Source: Actinokineospora terrae (GTDB taxonomy: Bacteria > Actinomycetota > Actinomycetes > Mycobacteriales > Pseudonocardiaceae). From it: DNA of 64,000 bases. Location: the NCBI RefSeq assembly GCF_900111175.1, contig NZ_FOGI01000005.1, positions 248,001-312,000 on the forward strand. The letters are read 5' to 3'. The notes under the pieces are model-generated. The model saw only the letters and a program-made list of their open reading frames with translations. It searched no databases and had not been told where the DNA came from. Positions 26,169-35,240 of this stretch are shown here, piece by piece. Numbering within the stretch: the first letter of the stretch is position 1; every line of letters starts with the position of its first letter. A program made the translations under genes and the position numbers.

Positions 26169-27715
26169 CAGTCGTAGATTCCTTCCACGGACCACTTCTC
26201 GTTCTCGCGTACCAGGAGCAGCGCATCCTGGTTGTCCACTTCGGACTGCTCGGCCAGCAGCACCTGCAGCCGCGCCCGTCGCCTCCCGTTGTCCTTCTCC
26301 CACCAGCGTTCGTCCGCAGGCCACGGCCCCGCCCACGCGATTACCCGCCGAGTGCTCCCCGCAACCGCTACCTCGTCCGGTTGCGAGGTAAGCGTGAATC
26401 GCCCGGTTACCCCTACCTCCCCGCCATCGCGGTCCAGCACTGTTGCCGGGACGCGCTGTGTGGGGATCGTTGCCGGTGATGGGCTGGGTAATCGGCCGGG
26501 CCAGGGGAGGTCGGGGGAGGTGGTGGGGGTTTGTTCGTCGCCCCAAGGGGTCAGGGTTACCTGGTCGCTGGGGGAGCGGCCGCCGGTGAGGGTGGGGGTG
26601 AGGACGCCTTCTTGGCCTAAGAGGCCTTGGACGTGGATCATTGCTCGGGAGGCGCGGGAGGTTTGTTCGTCGTTGCCGCCTTGCCAAAGGCCTAGTTGGA
26701 GGGCGTGGCCGTCAACGGTTTCCTCGGGCTCTAGGCGTAGCAGGGTGATTCCGGCTGACGGGCGGGTGGGGCTGCGGAGCCAGCCGTCCAGTTGCCAGCG
26801 GACGCGGTCAGAGATGCCGGACGGGGTAAGAGGATCCGCGCAGCGCCAGAGGCGGGTCAACTCCTCGCCGTTGGCGGTGCTGGCGTGGATGGCCAGGCGG
26901 GTGCAGGCCAGGCCGTGCGAAGCAAGCAGGTTGTGCAGCTTCTCGCCCAAGGTGCGGGCGATGAAGGCGGCAGCGTCGACTCGGTCGATCGGCGGGTCAG
27001 GGCTGAGTGTGACCGATAGGTCTACCGGCGGTCGTCTGCGCGAAGGGGGCCGTTGTTCCAAGCCGCTGGCGAGGCGGTGGGCGTAACCGGCGTCCGCGCC
27101 GAATCGGGACGTGACGTCGTTGTGGGACAACGCGGCGAAGGCGCCCAGGGTGTAGATCCCCAACCGCCGCAACAGGTCCACCAGGTCGGGGCGGTCGGCG
27201 AGTTCGCGGATGTCCAGCGGTGCGAGGAACCGCGCGCTCTCACCCGGCGGCACGACCAGACCCCGGTGCGCGGCCAGCGTCGCCGCGAACAACCCGTCCG
27301 CCACGCCGACCTGGGACTCGGCGCCGGTGCGGGTCGCCACCTGGTCGATCACCCGCTCGGCGGCCGACTCCTCCGACCCGAAGTACCCCGACGGCCCCCG
27401 CGCGGGCACCGCCACCACCCCGGGGGCGACCACCTCGACGCCGACCGCCAACTCCTCCACCGCGGCGGCCACGGGTTCGAACAGCCGCGCGTCCCGGTCG
27501 AGGTCGGTGGGCAGCACCGCGAGGTCCGGGCACCGGCCCTGCGCCTCCCGGCGGCGCAGGCCCTGGCGCACGCCCTCGCGGCGCGCCTGGGCGTTCGCGC
27601 AGACCACCTGGTTCGCCGAGACCACCACGGCGGGCGCGTCCGCCGACAGCCCCGCCGCCATGCCCGCGGCCACGACCGGCCAATCCGGGCACCAGAGGAC
27701 GAGCAGGCGGGTCAC
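26168..27715 (-). CDS. imuB: ImuB, inactive Y-family polymerase of the mutasome
   Basis: A 515-residue Y-family protein that bridges DnaE2 to the beta clamp in SOS mutagenesis. The fold starts RLLVLWCPDWPVVAAG, without the acidic triad of active Y-polymerases. HALQLGLWQGG near residue 356 fits the clamp-binding motif of ImuB (QLxLW). The C-terminal ImuB domain is complete. The GTG start overlaps the imuA' stop (GTGA). A LexA box lies 50 bp upstream, inside imuA', which could give imuB its own SOS promoter. Confidence 0.93.
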   Translation of the reverse strand: MTRLLVLWCPDWPVVAAGMAAGLSADAPAVVVSANQVVCANAQARREGVRQGLRRREAQGRCPDLAVLPTDLDRDARLFEPVAAAVEELAVGVEVVAPGVVAVPARGPSGYFGSEESAAERVIDQVATRTGAESQVGVADGLFAATLAAHRGLVVPPGESARFLAPLDIRELADRPDLVDLLRRLGIYTLGAFAALSHNDVTSRFGADAGYAHRLASGLEQRPPSRRRPPVDLSVTLSPDPPIDRVDAAAFIARTLGEKLHNLLASHGLACTRLAIHASTANGEELTRLWRCADPLTPSGISDRVRWQLDGWLRSPTRPSAGITLLRLEPEETVDGHALQLGLWQGGNDEQTSRASRAMIHVQGLLGQEGVLTPTLTGGRSPSDQVTLTPWGDEQTPTTSPDLPWPGRLPSPSPATIPTQRVPATVLDRDGGEVGVTGRFTLTSQPDEVAVAGSTRRVIAWAGPWPADERWWEKDNGRRRARLQVLLAEQSEVDNQDALLLVRENEKWSVEGIYD

Positions 27716-28395
27716 GGTGTTCTCCTGATAGCGGTGTCGTCGCTGATGGCAGCGCTGCTGTGGTCGAACATATGTTCGAACGAGGGTGCCGTCAAGGGCG
27801 TCTCACCCCGCAAGGTGAACGTGGTCCGCCGAGGTCGGGCAGCCGCTCCGCGACCCCTGGCGCGCACCTCGACCAGGTGGCTGTCGAGGTACCCGTGGCC
27901 GTCGTGCAGGCCCGACCAGCGCCCGTGCGCCACGGTCAGCTCCAGCTCGGCGCCCGGCCACGGACCGACCGCGATCAGCGCCGCGCCCCGGCTGCGGGCG
28001 CGCGCGGACAGCTTGCGCGCGAGTTGGTCGCCGATCCGGTTCGCGGCCACCGCCACGATGTCGAACCCGTCGAGCAGCGCCGCGACGACCGCGGCGAGAT
28101 CCGCGCCAGGTTGCGGTATCAGGGCGATGCGCTGGACAGCCATACCTGCCTCGGCGGCGGCCAACATCCCGAGGTTGGGCATACCCACGACGGCAGTCCA
28201 AGACCCCTGTGAGCTTGCCTCTGCGAGCAAAGCGAGTAAGAGCCCGGACGACCCCTGGACCGAGACCGTGCCACCGCGCCGCAAGCCGCCCCAGGGGAAC
28301 AGGCTCGACAAACCTTGGTGGACAGGGAGAACGCGCGGACCGGCAAGAGTGCCCGGCTCGACGCGAAAGGGTTGTGGGCTCGAGTGCGCCGACAT
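27712..28395 (-). CDS. imuA': ImuA', RecA-like mutasome accessory protein
   Basis: A 227-residue RecA-like protein, first gene of the imuA'-imuB unit. LSSLFPWGGLRRGGTVSVQG and LLLALLAEASSQGSWTAVVG correspond to the degenerate ATP-binding region. ATG at 28395 was chosen by family length; the frame stays open to 28782, but that start lies upstream of the promoter. The SOS promoter at 28708-28758 is ~330 bp upstream and a strong terminator-like hairpin lies in the leader. Confidence 0.88.
   Translation of the reverse strand: MSAHSSPQPFRVEPGTLAGPRVLPVHQGLSSLFPWGGLRRGGTVSVQGSSGLLLALLAEASSQGSWTAVVGMPNLGMLAAAEAGMAVQRIALIPQPGADLAAVVAALLDGFDIVAVAANRIGDQLARKLSARARSRGAALIAVGPWPGAELELTVAHGRWSGLHDGHGYLDSHLVEVRARGRGAAARPRRTTFTLRGETPLTAPSFEHMFDHSSAAISDDTAIRRTP
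27765..27780 (-). promoter_or_regulatory. LexA (SOS) box inside imuA', before imuB
   Basis: TCGAACATATGTTCGA, a perfect 16-bp palindrome matching the actinobacterial LexA consensus (TCGAAC-N4-GTTCGA). It lies in the last codons of imuA', 50 bp upstream of the imuB start. Confidence 0.85.
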
Positions 28396-28533
28396 GCTCA
28401 GCCGCCGCGGGGTGAGGCAAGCGCGCCGTGGGCGCGTTGGGGCTTGAAGGGTTCTAGGACCGCTGCGCGCCGATAGCGCTGACGGACCGGTCAGGTGTCG
28501 CGAGGTGACGCGTGCCGTGGTGGGCACGCCGGG

Positions 28534-28597
28534 AAATGAAAAGTGGTCGCTACCTGTTCCCGAGTACTTCCCCGCGCCGGGACCAGGTAGCGACCAC
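28534..28597 (-). terminator. Terminator-like hairpin in the imuA' leader
   Basis: On the minus strand GTGGTCGCTACCTG (28597-28584) pairs perfectly with CAGGTAGCGACCAC (28556-28543) and is followed by TTTTCATTT. The 27-base loop can form a further TCCCG/CGGGA stem. It stands between the SOS promoter and imuA', so it would act as an attenuator, or end a separate ~190-nt transcript. A smaller hairpin, GCGTGCC-N6-GGCACGC, follows at 28511-28530. Confidence 0.75.
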
Positions 28598-28707
28598 ACC
28601 GCGATACCTCCCACGGGTCCACCGCGCGCGCCGCTCATCTCGCGCGTGGTCTGCCGTGGGGAGACGGCGGTTTTCCGGGCGACCGGCCTCGACTCCAGTC
28701 GCCCGAG

Positions 28708-28758
28708 TCGAACAGGTGTTCGACATCCGAAGAATACCCCACCCGGACCCGCTGTCAA
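28708..28758 (-). promoter_or_regulatory. SOS promoter with LexA box upstream of imuA'
   Basis: Minus strand: TTGACA at 28758-28753, 16-bp spacer, TATTCT at 28736-28731, then LexA box TCGAACACCTGTTCGA at 28723-28708 over the expected start point. This is a textbook LexA-repressed promoter. Confidence 0.88.
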
Positions 28759-28862
28759 ACCGGTCCGGAGCGGGTCGCGCATGACGTAGATCTCGGCGCA
28801 CCGACCCCCTACCTCGCACTATGGTCGGTTGCGTAAAACCACTGACCACGAGGTGTGCCGCC

Positions 28863-29612
28863 ATGAGCGTCCTGGCCGATGTCGAACGCGTCGACGAGAG
28901 TTGGCGCTCGTGGACCGGTGCCCACGGCGGCCTCTTGGCGGGCATAGCGCTCGACCACGCGGGGAGGCTGGTCTCGGGGCTACCGGCCCGAGCCGTGCAC
29001 GTGTCGTTCCTGTCGGCAGTGCGGTCCGACGAGGTTCACGTATCGGCAGACCTCGTCAAGGCAGGCCGCAGCAGCTCGACCGTCATCGCGCGCCTGCAAG
29101 CAGGCGAGAAGCTCGCCCTGCTCGCCACGGCTACCTTCGGCGGCGGGGACAACGGGCCAGGCAGTCCGGCCATCTCACTGCCGGATGTCCCTGATGTCGA
29201 CACCTTGGCGCCGTTCACGCTGCCGCCGGGTCTTGTGCCGTTCGCGCAGCACATCGAGTTCCGGCCGGTAGGCGGCGTTCCGCTCAGCGGCGGTGACAGT
29301 CCTGTCCTGACCTCTTGGGTCCGTCTCGTCGCCCCGCCCGCTCGACCCGAGTCAGCGGCGACGGTACTGCTGGACGTACTCGCTCCCGCGCTCTATGCCA
29401 CACGCACGACCCCGGTGCCGATCCCCACGGTCGAACTGGCCGTGCACTTCACCGAGGCGGCGCACACCTTCGACGCCAACGAGTGGGCGTTCGCGCGCAT
29501 CCACACCGAACACGCGAGCGCGGGCTGGTGCGTCGATGCCAGCGAGGTGTGGAACCGCGCGGGCGAACTCGTCGCCACCGGCCGCCAGACCCGCCGCATC
29601 CTCCAGGGCTGA
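28863..29612 (+). CDS. Acyl-CoA thioesterase family protein (TesB-like)
   Basis: A 249-residue double hot-dog protein. GAHGGLLAGIALDHAG near residues 19-34 is the typical first helix, RAVHVSFLSAVR the strand after it, and the second hot-dog unit ends WCVDASEVWNRAGELVATGRQTR. These fit the 4HBT_3/TesB-like thioesterases that hydrolyse acyl-CoA esters; the chain-length preference is unknown. ATG at 28863 follows GAGGTG. It is monocistronic and convergent with purH. Confidence 0.85.
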   Translation: MSVLADVERVDESWRSWTGAHGGLLAGIALDHAGRLVSGLPARAVHVSFLSAVRSDEVHVSADLVKAGRSSSTVIARLQAGEKLALLATATFGGGDNGPGSPAISLPDVPDVDTLAPFTLPPGLVPFAQHIEFRPVGGVPLSGGDSPVLTSWVRLVAPPARPESAATVLLDVLAPALYATRTTPVPIPTVELAVHFTEAAHTFDANEWAFARIHTEHASAGWCVDASEVWNRAGELVATGRQTRRILQG

Positions 29613-29649
29613 CCGTGGGGGCGGGCACATCCCCGCCCCCACCACAGCG

Positions 29650-31224
29650 TCAGTGCGCGAAGTGCCTGGTCCCGGTCAGGTACACCGACACCCCGGCCGC
29701 CTCGGCGGCCGCGAGGACCTCCGCGTCCCGCACCGAGCCACCCGGCTGCACGATCGCCTTGACCCCGGCCTCGACCAGGACCTCCAGGCCGTCCGGGAAC
29801 GGGAAGAACGCGTCGGACGCGGCGACCGCGCCCACCGTGCGGTCCCCGGCCCTGGCCACCGCCAGCTTGGCCGCGTCCACCCGGTTGACCTGGCCCATGC
29901 CCGCGCCCACGGTCGCGCCGCCCTTGGCGATCAGGATCGCGTTGGACTTCACCGCCCGCACGGCCCGCCAGGCGAAGGCCAGGTCGGCCAGGGTGGCGTC
30001 GTCCACCGCGGGCCCGGTCGCCAGCGTCCACTTGGCGGGCTCGTCGCCCTCGGCCTCGATGGTGTCGATGGTCTGCACGAGCAGCCCGCCCGACACCGGC
30101 CGCAGCTCGGCGCCCAGCCTGCGCGGCGGCTCGGCGAGCAGCACCCGGATGTTCTTCTTGCGGGTCAGCACCTCCACCGCGCCGTCGGCGTAGGCGGGGG
30201 CGACGACCACCTCGGTGAAGATCTCCGCGACCTGCTCGGCCATCGCCAGGCTGACCTCGCGGTTGCTGGCGATCACGCCGCCGAACGCGCTGGTCGGGTC
30301 GCAGGCGTGCGCGTTGCGGTGCGCCTCGGCGATGTCCACGTCGGACACCGCGATGCCACACGGGTTGGCGTGCTTGATGATCGCCACGCACGCCGCGGCG
30401 TGGTCGTGCGCCGCGCGCCAGGCAGCGTCAGCGTCGACGTAGTTGTTGTAGGACATCTCCTTGCCGTGCAGCTGCGTCGCCGTCGCCAACCCGGACGAAC
30501 CGTCACCCTGCACGTACAGCGCGGCGCTCTGGTGCGGGTTCTCCCCGTACCGCAGCACGTTCTTGCGCTGCCAGGTAGCGCCAACCCACCCGGGGAAGCC
30601 GGAACCCTCGTCGTCCGGCGCGAGCGTGCTGCCGATCCACGAGGCCACCGCGACGTCGTAGGACGCTGTGTGCCGGTACGCCGCCGCGGCGAGGGACTGC
30701 CTGTCGGGCAAGGTGAAGCCACCCGCGCCGACCTGCTCCAATAGCCACGAGTAGCGCGAGGGGTCGACGACGACGGCGACGCTGGCGTGGTTCTTCGCCG
30801 CCGCGCGCACCATCGCGGGTCCGCCGATGTCGATCTGCTCGACGCACTCCTCCGGCGACGCGCCCGAGGCGACCGTCTTGACGAACGGGTACAGGTTGAC
30901 CACCAGCAGGTCGAACGGCGCGATCTCCAGCTGGTCGAGCTGCGCGACGTGCGCGGGGTCGCGCATGTCGGCCAGCAGCCCGGCGTGCACCCTCGGGTGC
31001 AGTGTCTTGACCCGGCCGCCCAGCGACTCGGGGAACCCGGTGACCTCCTCCACCGGCGTCACCGGGACCCCGGCGTCGGCGATGGTCTTCGCGGTGCCCC
31101 CGGTGGAGACGATCTCCACCCCGGCCGCGTGCAGGCCGGTCGCCAACTCCAGCAGGCCGGTCTTGTCCGACACGCCGATCAGCGCGCGGCGGATCGGCCG
31201 CCGCTCGACCTCGGTAACGGTCAC
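29650..31224 (-). CDS. purH: AICAR transformylase / IMP cyclohydrolase
   Basis: A 524-residue bifunctional enzyme for the last two steps of IMP synthesis. The N-terminal MGS-like cyclohydrolase starts [17 protein letters not shown]; the transformylase contains IKHANPCG and ends [14 protein letters not shown] at 31224 overlaps the purN stop (GTGA), so purN and purH are translationally coupled. A much longer open frame upstream (to 31623) is only the shadow of purN. Confidence 0.97.
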   Translation of the reverse strand: MTVTEVERRPIRRALIGVSDKTGLLELATGLHAAGVEIVSTGGTAKTIADAGVPVTPVEEVTGFPESLGGRVKTLHPRVHAGLLADMRDPAHVAQLDQLEIAPFDLLVVNLYPFVKTVASGASPEECVEQIDIGGPAMVRAAAKNHASVAVVVDPSRYSWLLEQVGAGGFTLPDRQSLAAAAYRHTASYDVAVASWIGSTLAPDDEGSGFPGWVGATWQRKNVLRYGENPHQSAALYVQGDGSSGLATATQLHGKEMSYNNYVDADAAWRAAHDHAAACVAIIKHANPCGIAVSDVDIAEAHRNAHACDPTSAFGGVIASNREVSLAMAEQVAEIFTEVVVAPAYADGAVEVLTRKKNIRVLLAEPPRRLGAELRPVSGGLLVQTIDTIEAEGDEPAKWTLATGPAVDDATLADLAFAWRAVRAVKSNAILIAKGGATVGAGMGQVNRVDAAKLAVARAGDRTVGAVAASDAFFPFPDGLEVLVEAGVKAIVQPGGSVRDAEVLAAAEAAGVSVYLTGTRHFAH

Positions 31225-31850
31225 GGGATGCTCACCTTTCGTCCGTCCACGGTGTAGCCCTCTGCGGTCATCCTGGCGACCACGTCGACCAGCAACCGCC
31301 GCTCCACCGCCTTGATGCGTTCGTGCAGGGCCGCCTCGTCGTCGCCCACCTCGACCGGCACCGGCTCCTGGCTGATGATCGGCCCGGTGTCCACGCCGCC
31401 GTCGACCAGGTGCACGGTCGCCCCGGTGACCAGCACGCCGTGCTCGATGGCGTCGCGCACCGGGTGCGCGCCGGGGAACGAGGGCAGCAGCGCGGGGTGC
31501 GTGTTGATCATCCGGCCGCCGAAGCGGGCCAGGAACGCCGACCCCAGGATCTTCATGAAGCCCGCCGACACCACCAGGTCCGGCTCGTGCGCCGCGACCG
31601 CCTCGGTCAGCGCGGTGTCCCACGCGTCGCGGTCCGCGTGGTCGCGGGTGCGCACGGTGAACGTCGCGATCCCCGCGCGCTCGGCCCTGGCCAGCCCTTC
31701 GATGCGGGTGCGGTCAGCGCCCACGGCGACGACGGCGGCCGGGTACCCGGGGCGCGCGCACTCGTCGAGCAGGGCCTGCAACAGGGTGCCGGAACCGGAG
31801 ACCAGGACGACGACCCTGGCAGGCGCGGTGGGCGGGTGGTGAACGCTCAA
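31221..31850 (-). CDS. purN: Phosphoribosylglycinamide formyltransferase
   Basis: A 209-residue enzyme transferring a formyl group from 10-formyl-THF to GAR. It shows [17 protein letters not shown] (phosphate-binding start), the catalytic-region motif [17 protein letters not shown] and [13 protein letters not shown]. The start is TTG at 31850 with AGGAG 8 bp upstream. It is the first gene of a purN-purH pair, as in mycobacteria. Confidence 0.95.
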   Translation of the reverse strand: MSVHHPPTAPARVVVLVSGSGTLLQALLDECARPGYPAAVVAVGADRTRIEGLARAERAGIATFTVRTRDHADRDAWDTALTEAVAAHEPDLVVSAGFMKILGSAFLARFGGRMINTHPALLPSFPGAHPVRDAIEHGVLVTGATVHLVDGGVDTGPIISQEPVPVEVGDDEAALHERIKAVERRLLVDVVARMTAEGYTVDGRKVSIP

Positions 31851-31915
31851 GCGTGGTCTCCTGCGACGGCCGGAACGGGGTGTGCCCAGCGTAAGCCGTG
31901 CGCAGTCGATCTTGG

Positions 31916-33358
31916 TCAGCGCCCCGATGCCTGCTCGTCCCCGGTGTCCGCGCTCGCCACGGGCTCCTCGGCGCCGCCCCGGTCCTCGCCGTCGTCAGCC
32001 GGGTCGGGATCGGGGCCGGTCGGGTCGGTGTCGGGGTCCGCCACGTCCTCGACCTCCGCCGACTCGCCGTCAGCGGTCTCGAGTCCGTCGGCGTCCTCGG
32101 CGTCGTCCGGCTCGGCTTCGGGGTCCTCGGACTCCGAAGACTCCGAAGACTCCACGGTGTCGTCGAGGTCGGAGTCCTCGTCCGGCACCGGTTCCGCGCG
32201 GACCGGCTGCGGCCCCGCGGTCCAGGCGACCACCGCGCCGGGCAGCGCGACCCAGGCCACCAGCGCCACCGACAGCCACGCCGCCCGCAGGTCGAGCGGG
32301 TGGAACGGGCCACCGCCGAGCGCGCCACCGGCCGCGCCGCCGAGCACCGCGAACGCCATCGCCACCACGACCGAGGCGACCACCACCGCCCGCACCCGCA
32401 CCGCGGGCGACTCGTCGACCTCCCGCAGCACCCAGCCGACCAGCGTGCCCACCGCGGCGGGGAACGCGAACAGCAGCAGCCACCACGCCTGCCCGTGCTC
32501 CGGCAGGGCGCCGAGCAGCGGCAGCGGCGGGACGGCGCCACCGTGGAAGTCCACCGGCGACACGACGACCGAGCCGAGCGAGAACCCAGGCCCCGCCGAG
32601 AACGCCGTAGCCGCTACCACCGCGTTCGGCAGGTAACCCAACGACAGCAACAACATGCCGATGCCGCCGCCGATGCCCTCGACCGCGAACAGTTGTTTCA
32701 CGGTCGGGAAAGACAGTGCCAACGCCAGAGTCAGGACAACCGCGCCAGACGCCAACAACGCCGCCACGGCGAGCAAACCGGCCCGGAGACCTCTAAGCGC
32801 TATCGCGTCCATCCGGTCGGACAACATGTGCGACAACCCCGCGCGCGGCAACACACCTGCCACAGCAGCGATACCGGACAAGAGCGCCGGGTAGTACAAC
32901 CCCGCCAACGGATCGATCGTGACCGTGCCATCGGAACACAACAACGCCAACGACAACCCCGCCACAGCATGCGCGCCGACGATGGCCCCTACGACCTGAC
33001 CGGCCTCACGAGGCGTCTCGACCGACAACCGGTCCGCCGCTGCCGCCGCCGTCCGCCACGCCAGCACCAACACCAGCAGCGTGGGCAGCAGGGGCAACGC
33101 GCCCAGTTCGTGGCCCTCGATCCGCACCGGCACCTGGTGCGCGCCGAGCCAGCCGGGCACCGCCGCCGCCAACACCCCGGAGGTGGTGAACAGCGCCCGC
33201 GGCGCGATCGCGGTGACCAGCGCCAACACCGCGGCCACCGCGGCGTACCCGGTGAGCAGCGGTCCCACCGCCGCGACCGCGAGCACCCGGACCCGCAGCG
33301 ACCGGGGGAGTTCGACCCGGTCCTCGTCCTCGGCCTCCAGCAGGTCGGTGTGCGGCAT
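31916..33358 (-). CDS. PerM-like integral membrane protein (DUF6350)
   Basis: A 480-residue membrane protein with about nine or ten hydrophobic segments, upstream of purN as Rv0955/PerM is in M. tuberculosis. PerM stabilises the divisome in mycobacteria; a similar role is inferred by synteny and topology. The C-terminus (~95 residues) is a very acidic, Asp/Glu/Ser-rich cytoplasmic tail (runs such as ESSESSESEDPEAEPDD), longer than I would expect for the family. ATG at 33358. Confidence 0.8.
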   Translation of the reverse strand: MPHTDLLEAEDEDRVELPRSLRVRVLAVAAVGPLLTGYAAVAAVLALVTAIAPRALFTTSGVLAAAVPGWLGAHQVPVRIEGHELGALPLLPTLLVLVLAWRTAAAAADRLSVETPREAGQVVGAIVGAHAVAGLSLALLCSDGTVTIDPLAGLYYPALLSGIAAVAGVLPRAGLSHMLSDRMDAIALRGLRAGLLAVAALLASGAVVLTLALALSFPTVKQLFAVEGIGGGIGMLLLSLGYLPNAVVAATAFSAGPGFSLGSVVVSPVDFHGGAVPPLPLLGALPEHGQAWWLLLFAFPAAVGTLVGWVLREVDESPAVRVRAVVVASVVVAMAFAVLGGAAGGALGGGPFHPLDLRAAWLSVALVAWVALPGAVVAWTAGPQPVRAEPVPDEDSDLDDTVESSESSESEDPEAEPDDAEDADGLETADGESAEVEDVADPDTDPTGPDPDPADDGEDRGGAEEPVASADTGDEQASGR

Positions 33359-33448
33359 GCCGCCAACTCTGACATCCGGGTTGCTCCGATCGGGTCAGGC
33401 ACGCCGCCGTGACCCCATCCGGTGAGCGCCGGTGTGACCCGGGAACGC

Positions 33449-33492
33449 GGAACGGGCGGGGCGGCCGGTTCCCCGTGCCACCCCGCCCGTCC
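33449..33492 (-). terminator. Hairpin between DUF5336 and perM-like genes
   Basis: GGAACGGGCGGGG (33449-33461) pairs with CCCCGCCCGTCC (33481-33492), a ~12-bp GC stem, just past the DUF5336 stop. It probably reduces read-through from the DUF5336 gene. Confidence 0.65.
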
Positions 33493-33506
33493 GGCGAAGA
33501 GGTGTG

Positions 33507-34187
33507 TCAGCCCTGCTGCGGGTACCCGCCGGGCGGCGTGCCCGGCGCGTGCGGCGGCTGGCCGAACTGGCCCTGCTGCGGGGCGAAGGTGGTCTGCCCG
33601 CCCGGCTGCTGCTGCTGCGGTGGCTGCTGCTGCACCGGCGGCTGGCCGTAGGGCTGCTGGAACTGCCCGGACGGCGGGTTCGGGTTGTACCCGCCCGGCT
33701 GGCCGAAGTGGCCGTGGTGCTGGCGCGGCGCGGGCGGCTTGAGCAGCTCGGCCTCGTAGAGGAACGCGCCGACCGAGAGCAGCGCCTGCACCAGGCCGAA
33801 GATCAGCACCATGATGCCGCCCGCCTTCAGCTCACCGCTGCTGGCGAACACGGTGAACAGGTAGGCCAGCGCCGCGCCGAGCACGACGGCGACCGACTGG
33901 ACACCGACCTTCTTGTCCCCGGGCAGCACCGCGGGCAGGGCCAGCAGGGCGCCGACGAACAGCAGCCCCGGCACCCAGCCAAGGCCGCCCTCGTAGAAGC
34001 TGATCGAGGCCGCGACTGGCGCGAACCCGAGGAACAGGTTCAGCGCGCCGAGCCCGATGACGACCAGGTTCAGCGTCTGCGCCAGGGTGAACCTGCTGCC
34101 GACCGGCGGCGGTCCGAAGCCCGGCTGCGGCTGGGGCTGCGGTTGTCCCGGCCCCGGGTATCCGCCCGGCGCACCTGGGTAGGTCAT
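33507..34187 (-). CDS. DUF5336 membrane protein (Rv0954-like)
   Basis: A 226-residue protein. A Pro/Gln-rich cytoplasmic N-terminus (PGPGQPQPQPQPGFGPPP) precedes four membrane segments (residues ~35-150), then a Pro/Gln/Gly-rich tail with QQQPPQQQQPGGQ. The pattern and the position between sucD and perM match Rv0954 of M. tuberculosis, reported as a divisome-associated protein; that role is by analogy. Confidence 0.8.
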   Translation of the reverse strand: MTYPGAPGGYPGPGQPQPQPQPGFGPPPVGSRFTLAQTLNLVVIGLGALNLFLGFAPVAASISFYEGGLGWVPGLLFVGALLALPAVLPGDKKVGVQSVAVVLGAALAYLFTVFASSGELKAGGIMVLIFGLVQALLSVGAFLYEAELLKPPAPRQHHGHFGQPGGYNPNPPSGQFQQPYGQPPVQQQPPQQQQPGGQTTFAPQQGQFGQPPHAPGTPPGGYPQQG

Positions 34188-34298
34188 CGCGTGCTCTCCT
34201 CAGCGACGAAGAAACATCAGAGCCAGCGAAAACGCTAGCCCATCCCGGCCCGTTCGACGTCGGCCGGTCGGTGCCGGTTCCCGAACAGGTGAAACGAG

Positions 34299-34331
34299 GT
34301 GGGGCCGGACGCTACCAGCGCCCGGCCCCAC
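34299..34331 (-). terminator. Terminator after sucCD
   Basis: GTGGGGCCGG (34299-34308) and CCGGCCCCAC (34322-34331) form a perfect 10-bp stem, 17 bp downstream of the sucD stop. Confidence 0.75.
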
Positions 34332-34347
34332 GACCCACCGCGGCGGA

Positions 34348-35238
34348 CTAACCGCGCGCGGTGAACAACTCCCTGGCGAGGGCGGCGGTCTCCGACGGCG
34401 TCTTGCCGACCTTGACCCCGGCGGCCTCGAGGGCCTCCTTCTTCGCCTGCGCGGTGCCCGCCGAGCCGGAGACGATGGCGCCGGCGTGGCCCATCGTCTT
34501 GCCCTCGGGGGCGGTGAAGCCCGCGACGTAGCCGACGACCGGCTTGGTCACGTTCTCCTTGATGTAGGCCGCGGCCCGCTCCTCGGCGTCGCCACCGATC
34601 TCGCCGATCATCACGATCAGCTCGGTCTCGGGGTCGGCCTCGAACGCGGCGAGCGCGTCGATGTGGGTGGTGCCGATGATCGGGTCGCCGCCGATGCCGA
34701 CCGCCGACGAGAAGCCGATGTCGCGCAGCTCGTACATCATCTGGTAGGTCAGCGTGCCCGACTTGGACACCAGGCCGATCTTGCCGGGGCCGGTGATGTC
34801 CGCCGGGATGATGCCCGCGTTGGACTTCCCGGGGCTGATCAGGCCGGGGCAGTTCGGGCCGATGATCCGGGTCTTGTGCCCGGTGGCGACCGCGTGCGCC
34901 CAGAAGTAGGCGGAGTCGTGCACCGGGATGCCCTCGGTGATGACGACCGCGAGGCCGATCTCGGCGTCGATCGCCTCCAGGACGGCGTCCTTGGCGAACT
35001 TCGGCGGCACGAAGATGACCGACACGTCCGCGCCGGTCTCGGCGATCGCCTCGGCGACGGTGGCGAACACCGGCAGCGACTGGCCCTCGATCTCGACCTT
35101 GGTGCCCGCCTTGCGCGGGTTCACCCCGCCGACGACGTTGGTGCCGGACTTGAGCATCCGCGCGGTGTGCTTGGTGCCCTCGGAGCCGGTGATGCCCTGG
35201 ACGATGACCTTGCTGTTCTCGGTCAGGAAGATAGCCAT
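34348..35238 (-). CDS. sucD: Succinyl-CoA synthetase, alpha subunit
   Basis: A 296-residue subunit of the TCA-cycle enzyme that makes succinate, CoA and ATP/GTP. It has the CoA-binding start ([16 protein letters not shown]), [11 protein letters not shown], and the phospho-histidine motif GHAGAI near residue 250. It follows sucC with a 2-bp gap, so the two are one operon. Confidence 0.97.
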   Translation of the reverse strand: MAIFLTENSKVIVQGITGSEGTKHTARMLKSGTNVVGGVNPRKAGTKVEIEGQSLPVFATVAEAIAETGADVSVIFVPPKFAKDAVLEAIDAEIGLAVVITEGIPVHDSAYFWAHAVATGHKTRIIGPNCPGLISPGKSNAGIIPADITGPGKIGLVSKSGTLTYQMMYELRDIGFSSAVGIGGDPIIGTTHIDALAAFEADPETELIVMIGEIGGDAEERAAAYIKENVTKPVVGYVAGFTAPEGKTMGHAGAIVSGSAGTAQAKKEALEAAGVKVGKTPSETAALARELFTARG

Positions 35239-35240
35239 GA

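Noticed and set aside
31225-31623. N-terminal extension of PurH
   Set aside because: It is the shadow of purN; the GTGA overlap marks the true start.
31898-33412. 504-residue antisense ORF opposite the perM-like gene
   Set aside because: Mirror frame of a G+C-rich gene; the sense frame has clear membrane segments.
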